Assembly: GCA_900708905.1 (NCBI GenBank)
Contig: CAADRB010000026.1
Span: 2,298,594 to 2,362,593, forward strand
Origin: Hymenolepis diminuta
Taxonomy: Eukaryota; Platyhelminthes; Cestoda; Cyclophyllidea; Hymenolepididae
DNA length: 64,000 nucleotides
Direction: 5' to 3'
How positions within the stretch are numbered: position 1 is the stretch's first letter; every line of letters starts with the position of its first letter. Shown here piece after piece: positions 32,066 to 46,200 of this stretch. The notes under the pieces were generated by a model. The model ran no database searches, was not told the origin of the DNA, and saw only the letters and a list, made by a program, of their open reading frames with translations. A program made the translations under genes and the position numbers.

Positions 32066-35000
32066 GAAACGACATCAGAAAACTAGTTTATTGTGCCAAG
32101 ATCACAACATAATATGTTAAATATTAATTGAATGGCGATGTCCCATATATAAGAGGGGCGTTTGCAACGGTAAGTTATTTTCGTAATTGCTTACCTATGG
32201 TGAGAAACTGGCTGTTTAAACAGAACTCAGTGACGGTCAAATTTGAAATCACTATTATACCTGAAGGCCATATTATTGATGAGAAAGCTGTTGTAACATT
32301 CATATTTAAAAGTATTTGAAATAGATTGAGTTTAGTTTAAGAATGGAACCATCTACTTCAACCACCCTGGTTTAATTTCTTAACTCCCATGCTCCCCATT
32401 AAGGTTCCTTAATCCGTATAAGGGATATCTTTTCTACTTCTCAATTGAAACAATCATCATGATTGTTTATTTAGAGAATGAAATATTTCTACGTTGAAAT
32501 TATGAAATTAGGATCTGGAAACCTATTTCCCCGATGAGTCAAGTTTAATCCCTTGTACTCAACTGTCAGTTATATGTAGAATAGCAATTAATTTAAAATG
32601 CTTTTCGAATATAAACACAGTTTCTTAAAAAATCTAGCTATTCTTTTATTTTATACTTATATTCAAAATATTTCTATCATTGCAAGCCCCAAAGAAACAA
32701 TACCTTTGAATGAGAGAAGATATTCTTTAATCGCTGTTGAGTAGGGAATTAATGAAAATTCTGAACTTCGTAGAACAAAATTCTCCGCCTATCTCCCAAA
32801 AAGAATGCTTTAGAAATATGCATCCTCAAGTCCGAAAAACATAACATATTTGACATTATAAAGAGAAGGACGATTATTAAGGTATTTGGTTCATATTGCT
32901 GAGTAATTCTGGTGATAACTACATTCCTCTTTTCCTAGACACTTTAAACTTAATGACAGACAGGACTGGTTCAACTTTAAATTATCGGAAGGTCATTCCG
33001 TTAAGGTCAAGACTAGTGAATCGTTAAATAAATATTGAGGAGAAGCATAAATATGCGTATGATGAAAGCTGTTGGATTATCGTCACAAATGCTCAAAAAA
33101 TAGTACCATCAGAATGTCACCATTTGATTACCATTCTAAGTTGGATAATTACCAAGAGAAAACCACAGGTATTATAGGTCGAAATCTCTTCCAACCTTAA
33201 AGCAATGCTTCTCTTTGTTCGATTAAAGCAGTATTTCCTAACCTTGTAAATAATAGGCAACAACAATAATTTTGCCGCAAGTATTCCGTGAGTTTTATTT
33301 TATTTAGAGAATAGAACAGAAAACTCCCAAAACAGCTCAGGAGGCAGAGCAGAAGATGTTGAGATATTATATTTAAAATCACCAGAAAAAAATCTAGATC
33401 TTCCAAATTTTATCAAGACAAGATTGATTAAACTTTCAGAAAACCAAATTTTCTTCTAGGCCATTGAATATCGATGTAACTTAATCTTCTGAGGACTTTG
33501 GAATAAAGTACATACAACTTTGGAGGAAAGCTGTTGGATTATTTTGCAGATAGTCGAACATATCAAAGAGAAAATATCTACATGTGCTGTCTATTTTGAC
33601 CTGATTAAAGAGAAAGGAAAATCTCAAATACCTTAGATCAAATTTCCTCATCTGTTTTCCTTTTATTTTATACCCTGCGGTTATGCTTCTGATTGTCTGG
33701 TAAGATTTTTTCAAACTTCATGAATATGAAGGAAATGTAATACCTTGATCTCCAAGAGTTAAGTTGTAACATCCCATCCGCTTCGTAATATTAATATATT
33801 AAGTAAGAACTTTCAAAGCATAAAAACGTAATTGAGCAATCGATTTAAAGATAGCATATTTAGGATTTCCAAAATATACCACTTTTTCCTAATTCTAGAA
33901 GACAAGATTAATTCACCTTCACACATCAAGATGCCGAGCCTTTGATGATATAAGATAAGTGTTGATCTAACTGTGAAAAGTTGGGCTGAAGCGTGTGCAG
34001 TTTTGAAGGAAGTAATGAATAATTTCCATAAATGCAAATAAATAATAGGGAAATTTTTGCACTTGTTTTCTAACTGGAGCTGAATGTTAAGGAAAAGAAA
34101 TTTAGACGCCAAATAATCACTGTTTTCATCACTCCCTCTTAAAAATTTGATTCTATCCAAATGGGAATAAAAGAAGCTATTCAATCATAGAGATCCAACC
34201 ATTTCATCTCCCTAAAGCAGTTAAAATTTTGGACATTAATTAAGTCTGTTATATAATAACCATGCAAAGTAGTATTATCAGACTAAAATACACTGAAATG
34301 CTGGTGTAATAAGCAAACTTCGAGCATTATATTAAGATGTGTTCTAGTAAAGATGTGTAGTCTATGGGAATTTCTGTAAATTTTCATCGTAGTTCCTAAT
34401 GCATTCTTAAGCATCCAGATTAGTCAACCAGTCAGCCAGACAGGGAACAAAACGTAAAGTTTAAACGTTAAAATATGAGACAACCCGAATTTAAAGTACA
34501 AATCTGGCGAGACGCCTCAGATATCACCACTTTATTCTCGATATCTTCGTAACCCCTCTCCTTTACCAATATCAACTTTGTGCCCGAGGCAAAATTAGTT
34601 TAATTTATGGCGTTTAATAATGGTATAATAAAAAAATCAAAAGATGGATTCATTAATTGCATAGAAAGCTATTTTACTGCTTTTATAAACAATCATAGAA
34701 ACACCAGTGATTAATTATAATTTTATAATATTTACCTGTGATATTTCAGTTGCAGTGATCCAACTAGTTCATCATATCTCAGTAAACTTTAAGCCTTGTC
34801 AGACGACAAAACCACTCAAAAGCATTTGAGGCTTGATTTGCGAATCAGCAAGTCGTCCATTAATCCGGAAATTGTTGTGACTTGGATCAGCTGCATAGTT
34901 AACTCAATTAGATATGTTCTAGGTAATGATATGCGCAGGTGCATAGTAAATAAATGAAAAAACGGACGTACTAAGTTCTCTCTCTTCAATGTCATTTGTT

Positions 35001-38000
35001 AGTTAACTTAGAGTCTTCGCCTATTTTATTTACTTTTCAGATACACTTTGTGCGCATCATGCAGTTTTCGAGCAATACATGTCCTGATTGCTTTTCTATG
35101 CTCCTTGACAATTTGTATTTCCAACCTTTTTCTGTATTGATATTTACTACACTACAAAGCCAGCATGTTCCTCCCTATTGGACGCAGTTGTCAATGTGCT
35201 TTATCTTTCAATAAAATTAAATGGAAATCGATAAGGGAGTTCAGAAGACATTCGGTTTGTGCTATATCAAGCATTGCTCGAAAATTCTCTCTTAAACTGA
35301 AATTGGAACATAAGGAAACAGAGGGATTAAACGACAATAACGTGTAATTCCAAATGTTCTGATATTGGAATAGTAAAATAGTGTTTTTACCGCTAGAGAA
35401 GGTATACATCCAACTCCCTATGTATTCCGAATAAACGCTTGATCCTTGCAAGTAAATAATATGTGAATAATTCTAATCTTTGTTTGAAGCACCTGCTTTT
35501 AAATTTTACTACTTAATATTTGAATGGGCTAGGAGCTAAAATCCGGATAAAACATCCGTTTTGTGGAATTCGACTCCTTCCTATAGACTTCCCCATTGAA
35601 TCTAGAATTTCTACAAACAAATTGTCGTATTTTCTTAATGACAACTTTATCAAAAATTTCTGTCAGAATTGTAGTTTTGCAATCTGTCACAATACTGGAA
35701 AGAAAAAAATATACAGTTTTCCTTCGAGCGGCTCAGGATAATAACGTTCACAGAAATTCTCATTTCATTTTTCAAAGGCGCAAAGTATACTCAGATCTAT
35801 CATACTTCTTTACTTAAATAGGCAAATTTGTTATCCTTGTTATGTATTGAGCACACTTATCGGGTACAATCTATTTTCAAATTCCAACCTTGATTTTTTA
35901 AAAATATTATAAAGTAGTGGCTGAAGTGATGGTATGATGGAATATTCTCAAGGTAATTTTGAAAATGTTATTGTCTTCGAGATCAGTCTATATCAACACT
36001 TGTAAGACATAGTTTCTATAAAACATAAAGGGTATATGTAATCATAACGCTTAAACCCTAGAACGGCAGTTGAGTAGTAAAAAAATAATCCTTAAAGCAT
36101 TTGGATGAGAAAAGTATTGCAAATTATTTCAGAAAAAGTTTTATTTAACAATTTTGATCAGAATCATTTTTAAACATGAAATCCCGATCCACAGAATCTG
36201 TCTACGTATTAAAGTATTCTAAAAATATCGTGACGTGTGTATAATAGATGTTCTCCAATCGGTTGGTTATCCAACATATTTTGACTCCGCGCAATATGCC
36301 AAGATATGATCTTGCCAAGATGTGGTCTCTGTGGATTTACTGGTTTTTTTCTCATTACGTTACGTCGAAAATTAAGGAGGTTAAATTAGATACAGGCTTC
36401 TGAAACCTAAATATATGAGACTCAATTTCAAGCCAAATTTCCCATCCTGAAATTTCAACTTGAACAATGTGAGATTTTGAGTAAGGTAGACAGAGGATGT
36501 CTATTATGCATGCAGAATGTACTATAAAACCAAGGATTGTTTTAAGTGACATTGGTCTGGAAAGGAATAAGATGAATGATAATTTTGGGGAAGAGTAGTT
36601 AGAAATTGTTAATCTAAAGTTACCAAGGAACAATGACATAGAAATGATTTCAAAATAGTTCATAGGGCATATTTAATTTTTCTGTTAATATAAGTTAATT
36701 AACAGCAGACAGGTCGGACATAATCTAGTGGAATATACCAAATTTAACATATTTTTGTAGGTTATTGAGTTCCTAACTTGTCAAAATGACCAAGGACACA
36801 CAAAACATAATATGCAGTCATGCGTGATGCAGTTGTGTCTGAAAGTAATTGCGCCTTGTGTGGCTGTCATTGTCCTGATATTAATCAAAATTCACGTTGT
36901 GGCAATCGTGAACACGAATTATATACCTGGACGGAAGTAGAAATTTGAGAGAAAAAAGATACGTAGTAACGAGAGAGAATGGGAGGGAACATTGCTACAT
37001 GAAGCATAAACATTAGTCTAAGTTTTAATCAATGTTGCTCTTTAATGCCAATAAACTTCCTGTTGGACCAATTTGTATTTGTGTGAATATGAAGAAAAAA
37101 CTGAGAATGAAGACATTGAAGTAGAAGCGCCACACCTGTGTCAATCCTCGTTCATGCAATCGTCTTTAAAACTACTTTGGCAGGGAATAAGGAAAAGAGT
37201 GGCTGGTTACTCTAACTACGACCTTGAAAATGGACTCACAATTAATATCTGAAGTCTAGTTTGATTATATGAGTTTGCATGACCGGACTTCAAAATTTGC
37301 TTTACTCAAACTAATGATTTTGGTTGCAGGAGATTTTGCTAATTAGGCCCTTGACATGCATAAATAATGAAAAAAGATAAAATATTGAAGAATAATTCAC
37401 TGCTTGCGCTATTATGAAATGTTGGGTTCAATTCATTTAACAAAGGCTTAGTAATTTCGATCCTGAGACAGTAATTAATTCCTGTATATGAATCTAAAGT
37501 CACATATTACAGAGCGGGAATTCATTTCGGATAAAAGGAAAGCGTTATAGAACCTCTTTTATTTGACCTTCTCTACCCAAAAGGTAGACGCTCAGGGGCT
37601 GGATTTGGTCTCGATCTCACGACTTCTGACTAAAGAACGGGAAAACTTACAGCTGATCCACCTGAACAATCATTTAATACCGAACTCTCTACCACCCATA
37701 TAACAAAAATAACAAATGATAAAATATTAGGAAGTATTATTCATAACATAGTGAAAGTTATTTACTTTCTCTTGCAATGGAAAAATTAATGAAATCAGCA
37801 TCAATCACCCTTGAAAATTTAATTTAATATAGATTAATATTATCCTCTAAAGGATTTCAACTTTTCTCAAAAATAACTTTACCAACTGAAAAACTTTGGC
37901 TTAAGGAAAAACATGGGAGAAAAGGAAATATATCTTCAAAATTTTATTAAATAAAATTGATGATCTCTATGATCCTTCCGTTCAAAGCGCAAGAAAAGTG

Positions 38001-38048
38001 AGCAGGATTTCTAACTTTGTTCATTCTCATTATCGAAAAATTATCTAA

Positions 38049-38064
38049 ATATATATATATATAT
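38049..38064 (+). repeat. AT dinucleotide microsatellite
   Basis: A perfect short (AT)n run in intergenic DNA. Confidence 0.8.
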
Positions 38065-38917
38065 TTATAGTTTAGATTACAAAAATGGAATATTTATTTG
38101 CTTAGTTAGAATATAAAATGAATGAGAAACAACTTCGTCTTTTCGAAATAAAATGGCTGGATTATTGACCAGTTTTATTTGTAAAAAGGAGCCTGACAAG
38201 AACAAAGCATTGGACTTTAAAGGAAAATCGAATTATCTTATAAGAGTCAGAACTCAATTGCAAAATTTTACAATACGGTTCTTGGCTAGCTTCGCATTGG
38301 TCCGACCAACTTGTTATGTAATGAGCCATCACTATCTTTGCGTTTGAAAAAGTGGTCTCTGAACTACGTATTATACCACAACTCTGCGCGCTTTTGGATG
38401 TTTAATATTTTAACTATACTAATTTGGTAAGTGGAGTAATCGCAACTGTTAATTTACTAAATAATTATCCTGTTATCTGCAATAAGATCGCAATTTATAA
38501 AAAAGCAACTAAGTACTTTTAGGTGCTTCGTTCCTTTAGCATAGTAAAGGAAACAGGTTTTTTTTAGCTCGGAGGTCACTTGAGATTCATTAGATATGAG
38601 CTCTCTCAATTGGGTTTTGGCACAATGATTAGTAAAAAATTTTTATGGGAGCTCTAGTCCCATAAGAGTTGAAAGGCCGCTCTTACTAAAAGAATATAAA
38701 TGTCCATATCGATTAGAATCACTATATAGATAATAATATATTAAAATTAAGGTTGGAAAAAAAAATTATTATGCTCCTCTTAGGAACTCCAGTATTTGAT
38801 TGTATCTCTGAAAATGAGTGGGATTATTAAGGTAGTTGATTGCCGTCGAGTATATCTGATGCCAATGTGTTATTTGATTGCAAAAGTAATAATAAATCGT
38901 AATTAAAGAGTGCCTCA

Positions 38918-38938
38918 ATATATATATATATATATATA
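38918..38938 (+). repeat. AT dinucleotide microsatellite
   Basis: A perfect (AT)n run of about ten units in intergenic DNA. Confidence 0.85.
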
Positions 38939-39916
38939 CATCCTACTCTCAGGATCACCAAGAGAGGTTATGAAATGATCCCAAGAGACTGCTAACTGCA
39001 CTCTAAATAACTCCTTATTTTAAAATATCAAAGACAAATCAAAAGTGCCTTCTAAAAATATTGACATTTTGGAACTTCTCTGAAAATTTCCAGATTTTAA
39101 ATATTGAATGTTCGGTTTCTCAGTCAATCATTACTATTACTCACAGTAATATGGAAAATATATATACTTTAATTGTAGAAAACAACTGATATGGAATAAC
39201 AGAAAGTCGAATTAATGATAGGGGGAAAGGGATTAAAAAGTTTCTGAGAGCAAGATTAAGTTATTAAAGAGCCCCATCTCATTTAAATTTTGGATTCCGG
39301 TTTTACAGTGTGCATTAAAGGAGCAATTAACACTCAAAGGCCAAATTATGCGGTTCGGCTCCCGGATTACAACAAAACTTTTCGTGCGATGTCCAATGTT
39401 TATTGACAACTTTTTTCAAATCAGTTTGTTGTTTCTTAAGATGGTTGAGTAGGAGAGATCATCTTATGTGATATTCAGTAGTTTACAGTCTTAACCTAGC
39501 AGGGATGGAATGACAAACAACTTTAAGTCAATCATCCTTAAATTTCCCATCAATAGCAATTCATAGCCAAGCCAATCGGCAACTGTGCAGTTTTCTTCAT
39601 CTATCACTTTCTGATAAAATTTGATGAAAGCGAGGCAAATGTAGACACTGGTCAGATTGAAGGTGTCTCTATGGTGCCTTGATCAGTGTGCTCTGACCAT
39701 TTAGTCTCATTCATTCCAGGCTTGTGGTGTATCTACATTACATCACTCTTTATAAATAAGAATGAGTTAATAATCCGCCTTAGCTTCCCTTTCTACAGAC
39801 CCAAATCTGGACGGAGTGAGAGATAATTGGGACAAGTCTAACAAGATATTATAATAACAGATTACTAAGATCCCTCTAACCAATAAAACGAAGGAATAAG
39901 GTTATAGAATGGGAAG

Positions 39917-40126
39917 TTGGTAACATTACTAACGGCAATAAATGCAATGTCTAGAAGAAGGTGGCGATCATATTTACCTGAGTTTATTTTTAATGGAGTT
40001 GGCCAATCGCACCGGATAAAAATGATGGCAGAATACAGAACAGTTCTAAGGTATCTCCCCTCTACTCAAGATAATCGTTTGAAAACTCTTGTCTCCATGA
40101 CTTTCCCTTTCATAATTTTATGTTAA
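39917..40126 (+). pseudogene. possible Ty3/gypsy integrase fragment
   Basis: The frame contains LVTLLTAINAMSRRRWRSYL followed by PEFIFN. This resembles the segment after the catalytic Glu in Ty3/gypsy integrases (L..LL.......W..YLPE..FAYN). The downstream part is not recognisable and no other integrase motif was found nearby. It is a short match and could be chance. Confidence 0.3.
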
Positions 40127-40685
40127 AAATGGATCGTTAGACACTTAAATTGCCCTAGATCATATAGATGTTGATATTTTAATAGGTTTCCCTACGCAGT
40201 GGTACACATGGGAAAAAAATTAATGAGATAAATCATCTTTGAAGGGAATCAAAATGATTTCCCTTCTAGATAACCTGCAGCATTCTAAAACTAGTATTCA
40301 TTTATAAAATATATATCCAAGGCTCATGTGAATAAATCATAATTTTATTATCCAAATTCTATTACATTATGCGTGAGTTTAAATGGATATATCTAAAAGT
40401 CCGAATTCAATGTAATTAATGAGAACAATTTCTTAAGTTGTTATCGAATGGGTATAATATTTTACTTGAACTAAGAAAATATGTCTATTATACAAAATTC
40501 TTAGGCAGGTGTATATTTGAAAATATACACTCTGAATTTATTGTGCCTAGATTCAATGAGTTACATCCCACTCATTGTCACAATCTAACTGACACTTTTT
40601 ATAATTTGGGAAATTTTCCCATGAAGGGGAATTTGCTTGAAAAAAGAGAGAAAGCGTTCGCGTGCGTACCTACTGTTGGCAGAAG

Positions 40686-40933
40686 CCAATCAAAATTTAC
40701 TTATTCGCTGATTGGTTAAAGAACTAGCAGCATCGTCGGCATAGCCTGCCTACGTGACTGGTTCATTTGCTGGATCAGCTGATTGGCTGCCTCAATGGCT
40801 TGCTTGTCATTTATAAAGCCTCTGAGCGACTGAGCGGAATTGTCGTTCGCGGTAGTTTGAGCGCGAATCCCTTGATGCATCCTTTCATCTGAGGTTATTC
40901 GACACGAAGGCGTACACACTTTAGCGAACTTCG
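40686..40933 (+). promoter_or_regulatory. promoter and 5' UTR of the PPP1R3-like gene
   Basis: Composition shifts from AT-rich to mixed just upstream of the gene. CCAAT boxes appear at about 40686 (direct), 40710 (inverted, GATTGGT) and 40781 (inverted, GATTGGC), followed by a TATA-like TTATAAAG at 40811-40818. Transcription from roughly 40840-40850 would leave a 5' UTR of about 90 nt. An in-frame TAG lies four codons before the ATG at 40934. Confidence 0.45.
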
Positions 40934-43239
40934 ATGGTCTCTGAACTAGGTCTCATCTACATTGGAGGAAAACACTGGACTGGATCTATGATTGAACTCG
41001 GCTATGGGCATCATGAGTGTAATTTCAAGAAAAATCGCAACTGGATGGAACCTGTAGAAGACTCTTCCTTTAAATGTACCTCACGTGGCGGTAATAGTCG
41101 TAGAGACGGCCAAAGAGGGTTGGTAGCCGGTGGTTTGTTCATCGAGCATTTCCTTGGATCAACCTCAGATAGGACTCCAAATGGTAGTGCTCTACCACCC
41201 TCTTTGGCTCGATATATTCTACAATTATTAAAGGAAAAAGATGGTTTTAGACACTCACTAACAAGTCTACTACCAAGTGAAATACAGGAACCGTTTGGAT
41301 ATGAATTCTGGCACAGAAAGGCGCGCTGTCGTAGTTGTGAACCTCAGGCCAAGAGTTCCCAGTTCGGAAGTGCTGCTTTATCCACCTTCTTTTTAGAAAA
41401 TTTCTTCCTGAATCTTCAGGACCAACTAATCCAATGCTCTACATCCCCACCCCGTAAACGTCTTTCTCATTCGGACTCCGAAATTTGCTATGCGAAAGAT
41501 CTACCAGAACCAACTGTGAAAGATACTTTAGAACGTGATGGTGTTGTGGAAGTTATCCCAGAAGTTTCAGAAGAAACCACTACCGTGGAGTCAAGTGAAT
41601 CTGTCGATTCTCCTAATGAGCCTGAGAAGACTCTAATTTTCGAAGCTGGAACAGCAGAAGAAGAAGAAGAAGATAATGATGAGGAAGAACAAGAAGAAGA
41701 AAAGGAATGTTCAGCAGAACTCATTGCTGTGAATCCACCTATTCCAACTTCGGAAGAATTTGAACAACCTTCAGAAAATTTTCCCGTTATTAAATTGGGC
41801 AAGAAGAAAAAGAGTGTACGATTTGCTGATGATGTTGGCAGTATACTATGCCAAGAAAAGATCATTGCTGATACTTCTCTGCCTCCAAACCTACATCTAT
41901 GTAAGTTTCTCATTCCTTTGTCGCTTTTTTTCTTAGTATCAAGTATCACGCGGTGTATTGAATATACAAGTTGTACGACTGTCACGTAGAGGACTGCTAT
42001 GAGTTAAAGTGCATATGAATTTAAAATAGTCTTCTAGTTATCCTATGAGTATTATTCTGGGTTTTGTAGGTAGAATAGAACACAAATATAAGTAATTAAT
42101 AACTCCAGAGTTAGTTGTTATCTGTTTATTAGCTAGTGTCCGGGAGCATTAAATCTACCTTACGAAAACAGAACCTGCTATCTTGGTCGTTGGGTTTTCA
42201 GAGAGACATAAATACCGATCATTATTCTTATTTGGCTTAGTAAACTAATTAAAGAGATTTATGTGCAGAGTGGATAGAGTAGAGTAAAATCGATCGATGA
42301 CCCGCTCTGACAATGCGAGATATATTTATTGATATTTGTGATATATGAATTAGGAGATAATTAATTCGTAATTTAACTTCAGCATTCGACGATGATTTCC
42401 GCGATCTAGGAGAAGATTCGTTGCCAGGCGTAGTTAGACCCACATTCAGGACGCTGGGACCAAAAACCAACAGTTTGCCAGTTATAATGAAAATTCCTCC
42501 TCCAATACCACAGCTTCATCACTCGAGCAGCTCCAATGAAACGCTGAGTCTAACTGAACCGAAACTTATTACATCGCCTACTAATGGTTATGCCAATTGG
42601 CGAGTCACATTTGCTCAACCTGCTGCTCAATATCTGGCTTTCCGACAACGTCTTGATTCCAAGTTCGTTTCGCTTGAGAATATCACTTTGACTAATCGAG
42701 CAGGAAACGCCAATAATCTATTCATCTACGGTACAGCCAAGGTGAAGAATATTGCTTTTGAAAAACGCGTCAAGCTGCGGGTGACCACTGACTGTTGGAA
42801 AAGTTACAAAGACTATCCTGCTGTATATAATGCTCAAGCTGCAACCTCAAGCTCTGGCAACTCACTTTATGATCAGTTTATGTTCAACTTCAGTGTTGAC
42901 ATTTCACAAATGCCCGAGCCTAGACAGGTGCAATTTGCAGTCTGCTTCCAGGTCGAACATAATGGTGAAGGTGGTGAATACTGGGATAACAACGATGGCT
43001 GCAATTATGTAATTATAGAGCAGGCAGCTTCACCTCCGGTTGGTTCGTTTGATTCTTTTCGGAATCACCCATCGGTGGGCACAGAAGGGAGCCCTATGCG
43101 GACCGCGGTGGGTGGTACTGAACAGAGTCCGCCCGGTACTGCCTACACGTTGGACTATCGGCCCAACTTCAATTCCTTCTCCTCACTCACATACTATTCA
43201 TCCTGGCAGCATTATTCTTCGGAGTCCATGTATTATTAG
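40934..43239 (+). CDS. PPP1R3-type glycogen-targeting subunit of protein phosphatase 1 (607 aa, two exons)
   Basis: These subunits bring PP1 to glycogen particles, where it dephosphorylates glycogen synthase and phosphorylase and so favours glycogen storage. Exon 1 is 40934-41900, ending at T|GTAAGT; a 482-nt intron ends at CTTCAG 42382; exon 2 is 42383-43239. The phase (1) is kept across the junction. An acidic tract lies at about 242-256, encoded by a GAA-rich run. The PP1-binding RVxF site is KSVRFADD at 293-300, preceded by a lysine run. A CBM21 carbohydrate-binding domain covers about 403-535: YLAFRQRLDSKFVSLENITL, GTAKVKNIAFEKRVKLRVTT, DCWKSYKD, and the signature EYWDNNDGCNY near 521-531. 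The tail is Ser/Pro/Tyr-rich. At 607 residues it is about twice vertebrate PPP1R3B/C because of a long N-terminal region without motifs I recognise. The first ATG was taken since a stop precedes it in frame; a later Met (19 or 38) is possible. Confidence 0.9.
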
Positions 43240-46200
43240 GCTGGACTGAATACTTTACGACGGAGACGCTGTAAATGGATCTCTACCTTCTTCTATCTGC
43301 CTCAAACCCATCCTCTCTCCCCTTTATTTCCCCCCTCGAAATTCTGTCTTTCATAACATCCGTGACTTATACCTTTCGCACATTTCTTCATATCCCCCTC
43401 CTGACTGAAGAAGCCGATTCTATTTAGTTTGAAATGGCAGAAAAATGGACATATGGGTGAAAGGTCCCGTCGCTCAACTTCACGCTCTCTTTATTTGAGA
43501 GGGAAATCTAATATTTGATGCCGTCCTCTTGCAAATATCCTCATTGTATACTCATTGACATTCGACACTGGCGTAACACTCAAGTACATATAAGTATTTT
43601 TTTAATCAAACATGCCAAGATTTTACAAGTTCCATACTAGTTACTATTACTGAATCCTCTATCCTTCCCATTGCTTCCTGTCCAATAGCGTTTCCACAAG
43701 TGACCGACAGCGTATGCATCCATGCACACAACTCTATACATGATTCTTTCATTCATTAGACGTTATCCCATTTTTGCAGTGAAATGCAATGTATCCTTTG
43801 CCATATTTGTTAGTCCATTCTTTTTTATACCGGGTCATCGAGGATGAAATAGGATATTCAAAGAGTAGTTACAAAGGTACTTTAAGTTATTTAGTCCTAA
43901 ATCGAATTATATTTTTGTATGTGTACTATTACTTGGCTCTGGTAGCAATTTGAACTTTAAGATTTAGCGCATTTGCTCAGTGATTGAAAGGGAATGAATA
44001 TTCGTGCTTATTAAAATAATAATAATAATACCGAGTAAAAATCGCGATAATTAAGTCACGTGTAGTTGGTAATGTTGACATTCTTAAGGTTAATTAATAC
44101 GAGAATTTGACATCGGCCATCATAACTGGCTTTTGCCGCAGAAGAAGTTGCACAGACTCTAAAATTTATAGCCTGTCTACTTTAGGACAGTGGACAGTGA
44201 CTCTAAGCAAACAGAATTTAATACAAATCTAATTGCATTGGACTTAGGAGGATCTATTAGTTTTAATTTCTGAAAAACTGCATAGAAGACATACTTCCCA
44301 GTAGGGGTATTTGCCTGAATTTAGTTGGGATAATTTTTATGGGGTTACCTTATCGTTATCTTTGGTATCTCAAAGAAATTTTGATGTCAGACACCTGGAT
44401 ACATTCCTCATTGTGGCACAGAGGAAAAATCTTTTTATTGAAGCTTAATTACTAGATCTCTAGAGGAATTTGCTGAGCAAGCTCCACCAGAACGTAGTCT
44501 TGTAATTAGTCTACTAGAAGTATTTGGGGAAGCTTTAAGTCTATTGTTACTGGACATCACTTGTGCTCTCGTGAAAAGATTTAATAGAGGTTTCAATTGA
44601 CCTTGAATTAGGAATAAAAATAAGTGGATTGAAACTTCAGCATTGGATCCTTCACACATTTTGAGTTACCAACAATATCAGTTTGTAATTCAAATAAATG
44701 AAAGAATTTACCCTCTAGATCCCGTATTTTCAAAAAATTAAATATTCTGGTTTATTTCTTTTTTTGACAAAAAATAGGCCGATTTCACTCTTTTTTAAAA
44801 TTTAATGTACTATCATTATACATTTCTTCTTAGAAGGCTCTATAAATGAAGTAAGAAAAAAAAAGAAAGAGGTCATGCTAGTGATCAATTTCGTTAATTA
44901 ATGTTAATGGTGGCAAGTGTAAAATAGATAAATACTCATACAAATCAATCAGAACAAAATGAACTTAACGAAACAGTACCTTTAAAAGTAATGAGATCCT
45001 ATTCAGATGGTTAAGATCATATGATGATAATCACCTTATTAACTTAACATAGTGTATTGTCTCGGGTCAATAACAGTAATGCCATTTGCATCCAGGTAAA
45101 TGGATCCACAACTGCTTAATTTAGGTGGCCTTATTATGCTTTATTATCATTTATTACTTATTATTCGTGTAAAATTAATATTTTACATTTTCTTCCCATT
45201 ATTATTGACAATAACGCTTAGTCCTCAAGTAGTTTACATGAACTATTATGAATTACGATATACTGTATATAATTCGAATTGAATTGTAATAAATTTTCGC
45301 TATGATGATAAGAACTTGTGGTTTTCCTTCTCCTAGTTTGAAGATTGGCTTGTAGATCATAAAAGTTATGACAGTTGAGACTTATGATCAATTGTGAAGG
45401 CTGACCAGACATGAGAAATCTGGGCGCTTCCCTCGCTATTTAAAAGAAGAAAGTTTTGGAGAATTTGACATTTAAGAAGATTGCCTGACCAATTATCGCA
45501 GCAATCGATATCTTGCGCACTTGCAGTACACCTATCACGCTTTCATCAGTCTCGATTACTCAGGTGTTGATAAGACGAACAGGAAGATCCTGTTTTGTTT
45601 CGTCCTAACACAAATCATCAAAAATTCATGCGTCGACAGCATACAGGTGTAGTGAGTATAGGGGCTAGTTCGGATTTTATGGTCACACACCATATTCACT
45701 TCTGTGTCATCTGAAGTAATAGTAAAGTGAAACTGCATCCTTATAAGGATTAAGGGTAAATTCGATTCAAATGATTAGTCAGTTATTAGATAAATAAGTT
45801 TGTAAAAATTGATCGAGCTAACCGTGCAAATATTTTCCTTAATAAAATAAACTCAGAGTTTATTTATTAGTTATGAGATTATTAAAAATCTATCTGATTT
45901 ATGAAAACGCAATAATAAATAAGTAAATTTTCCTCCTAAATTGAGGTAATAATTATTTCAGGTAAAGAATTACCCCTAAAATTGTTGTATGCCAACTTTC
46001 TGTAGATCCAGGACTAATATGAAGGCCATGAAAACGTTTAAGAATTTATGGCAGTAATTTTGCAAATTTTTAAATGCTTCCTTGCTCATTGTTGGACCAT
46101 TTGCCTGTACTAATTGAAATCCTTCTATATTAGCCACTGTTTATGAACAAATAACCCACAGGGTAGTTTATCAATCATAGATATATAGTCTTCATTGAAT

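Larger units (their letters stand above)
24180..40640. other. long AT-rich gene-poor interval
   Basis: Across about 16 kb I found no convincing gene on either strand; open frames are short, AT-driven and motif-free. Small items inside are a minus-strand tRNA-like fragment (32031-32065), a GC-richer 42-codon open stretch at 30781-30905 without motifs, a tRNA-like or inverted-repeat patch at 37570-37650, AT microsatellites at 38049-38064 and 38918-38938, and a possible integrase scrap at 39917-40126. Long introns or unseen small exons of an untracked gene remain possible. Confidence 0.5.

Noticed and set aside
33481..34184. Two neighbouring minus-strand frames of 77 and 123 codons
   Set aside because: Composition is dominated by Leu, Phe, Ile, Ser and Lys as expected from AT-rich non-coding DNA; no motifs and no compatible splice sites joining them were found.
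35520..35817. Two overlapping 73-codon plus-strand frames
   Set aside because: They overlap each other in different frames, have no motifs and show no codon bias.
41488..41985. 165-codon minus-strand open frame rich in Ser
   Set aside because: It is the antisense of the acidic, GAA-rich part of the PPP1R3-like exon 1; the serine runs are simply the reverse complement of the Glu codons.
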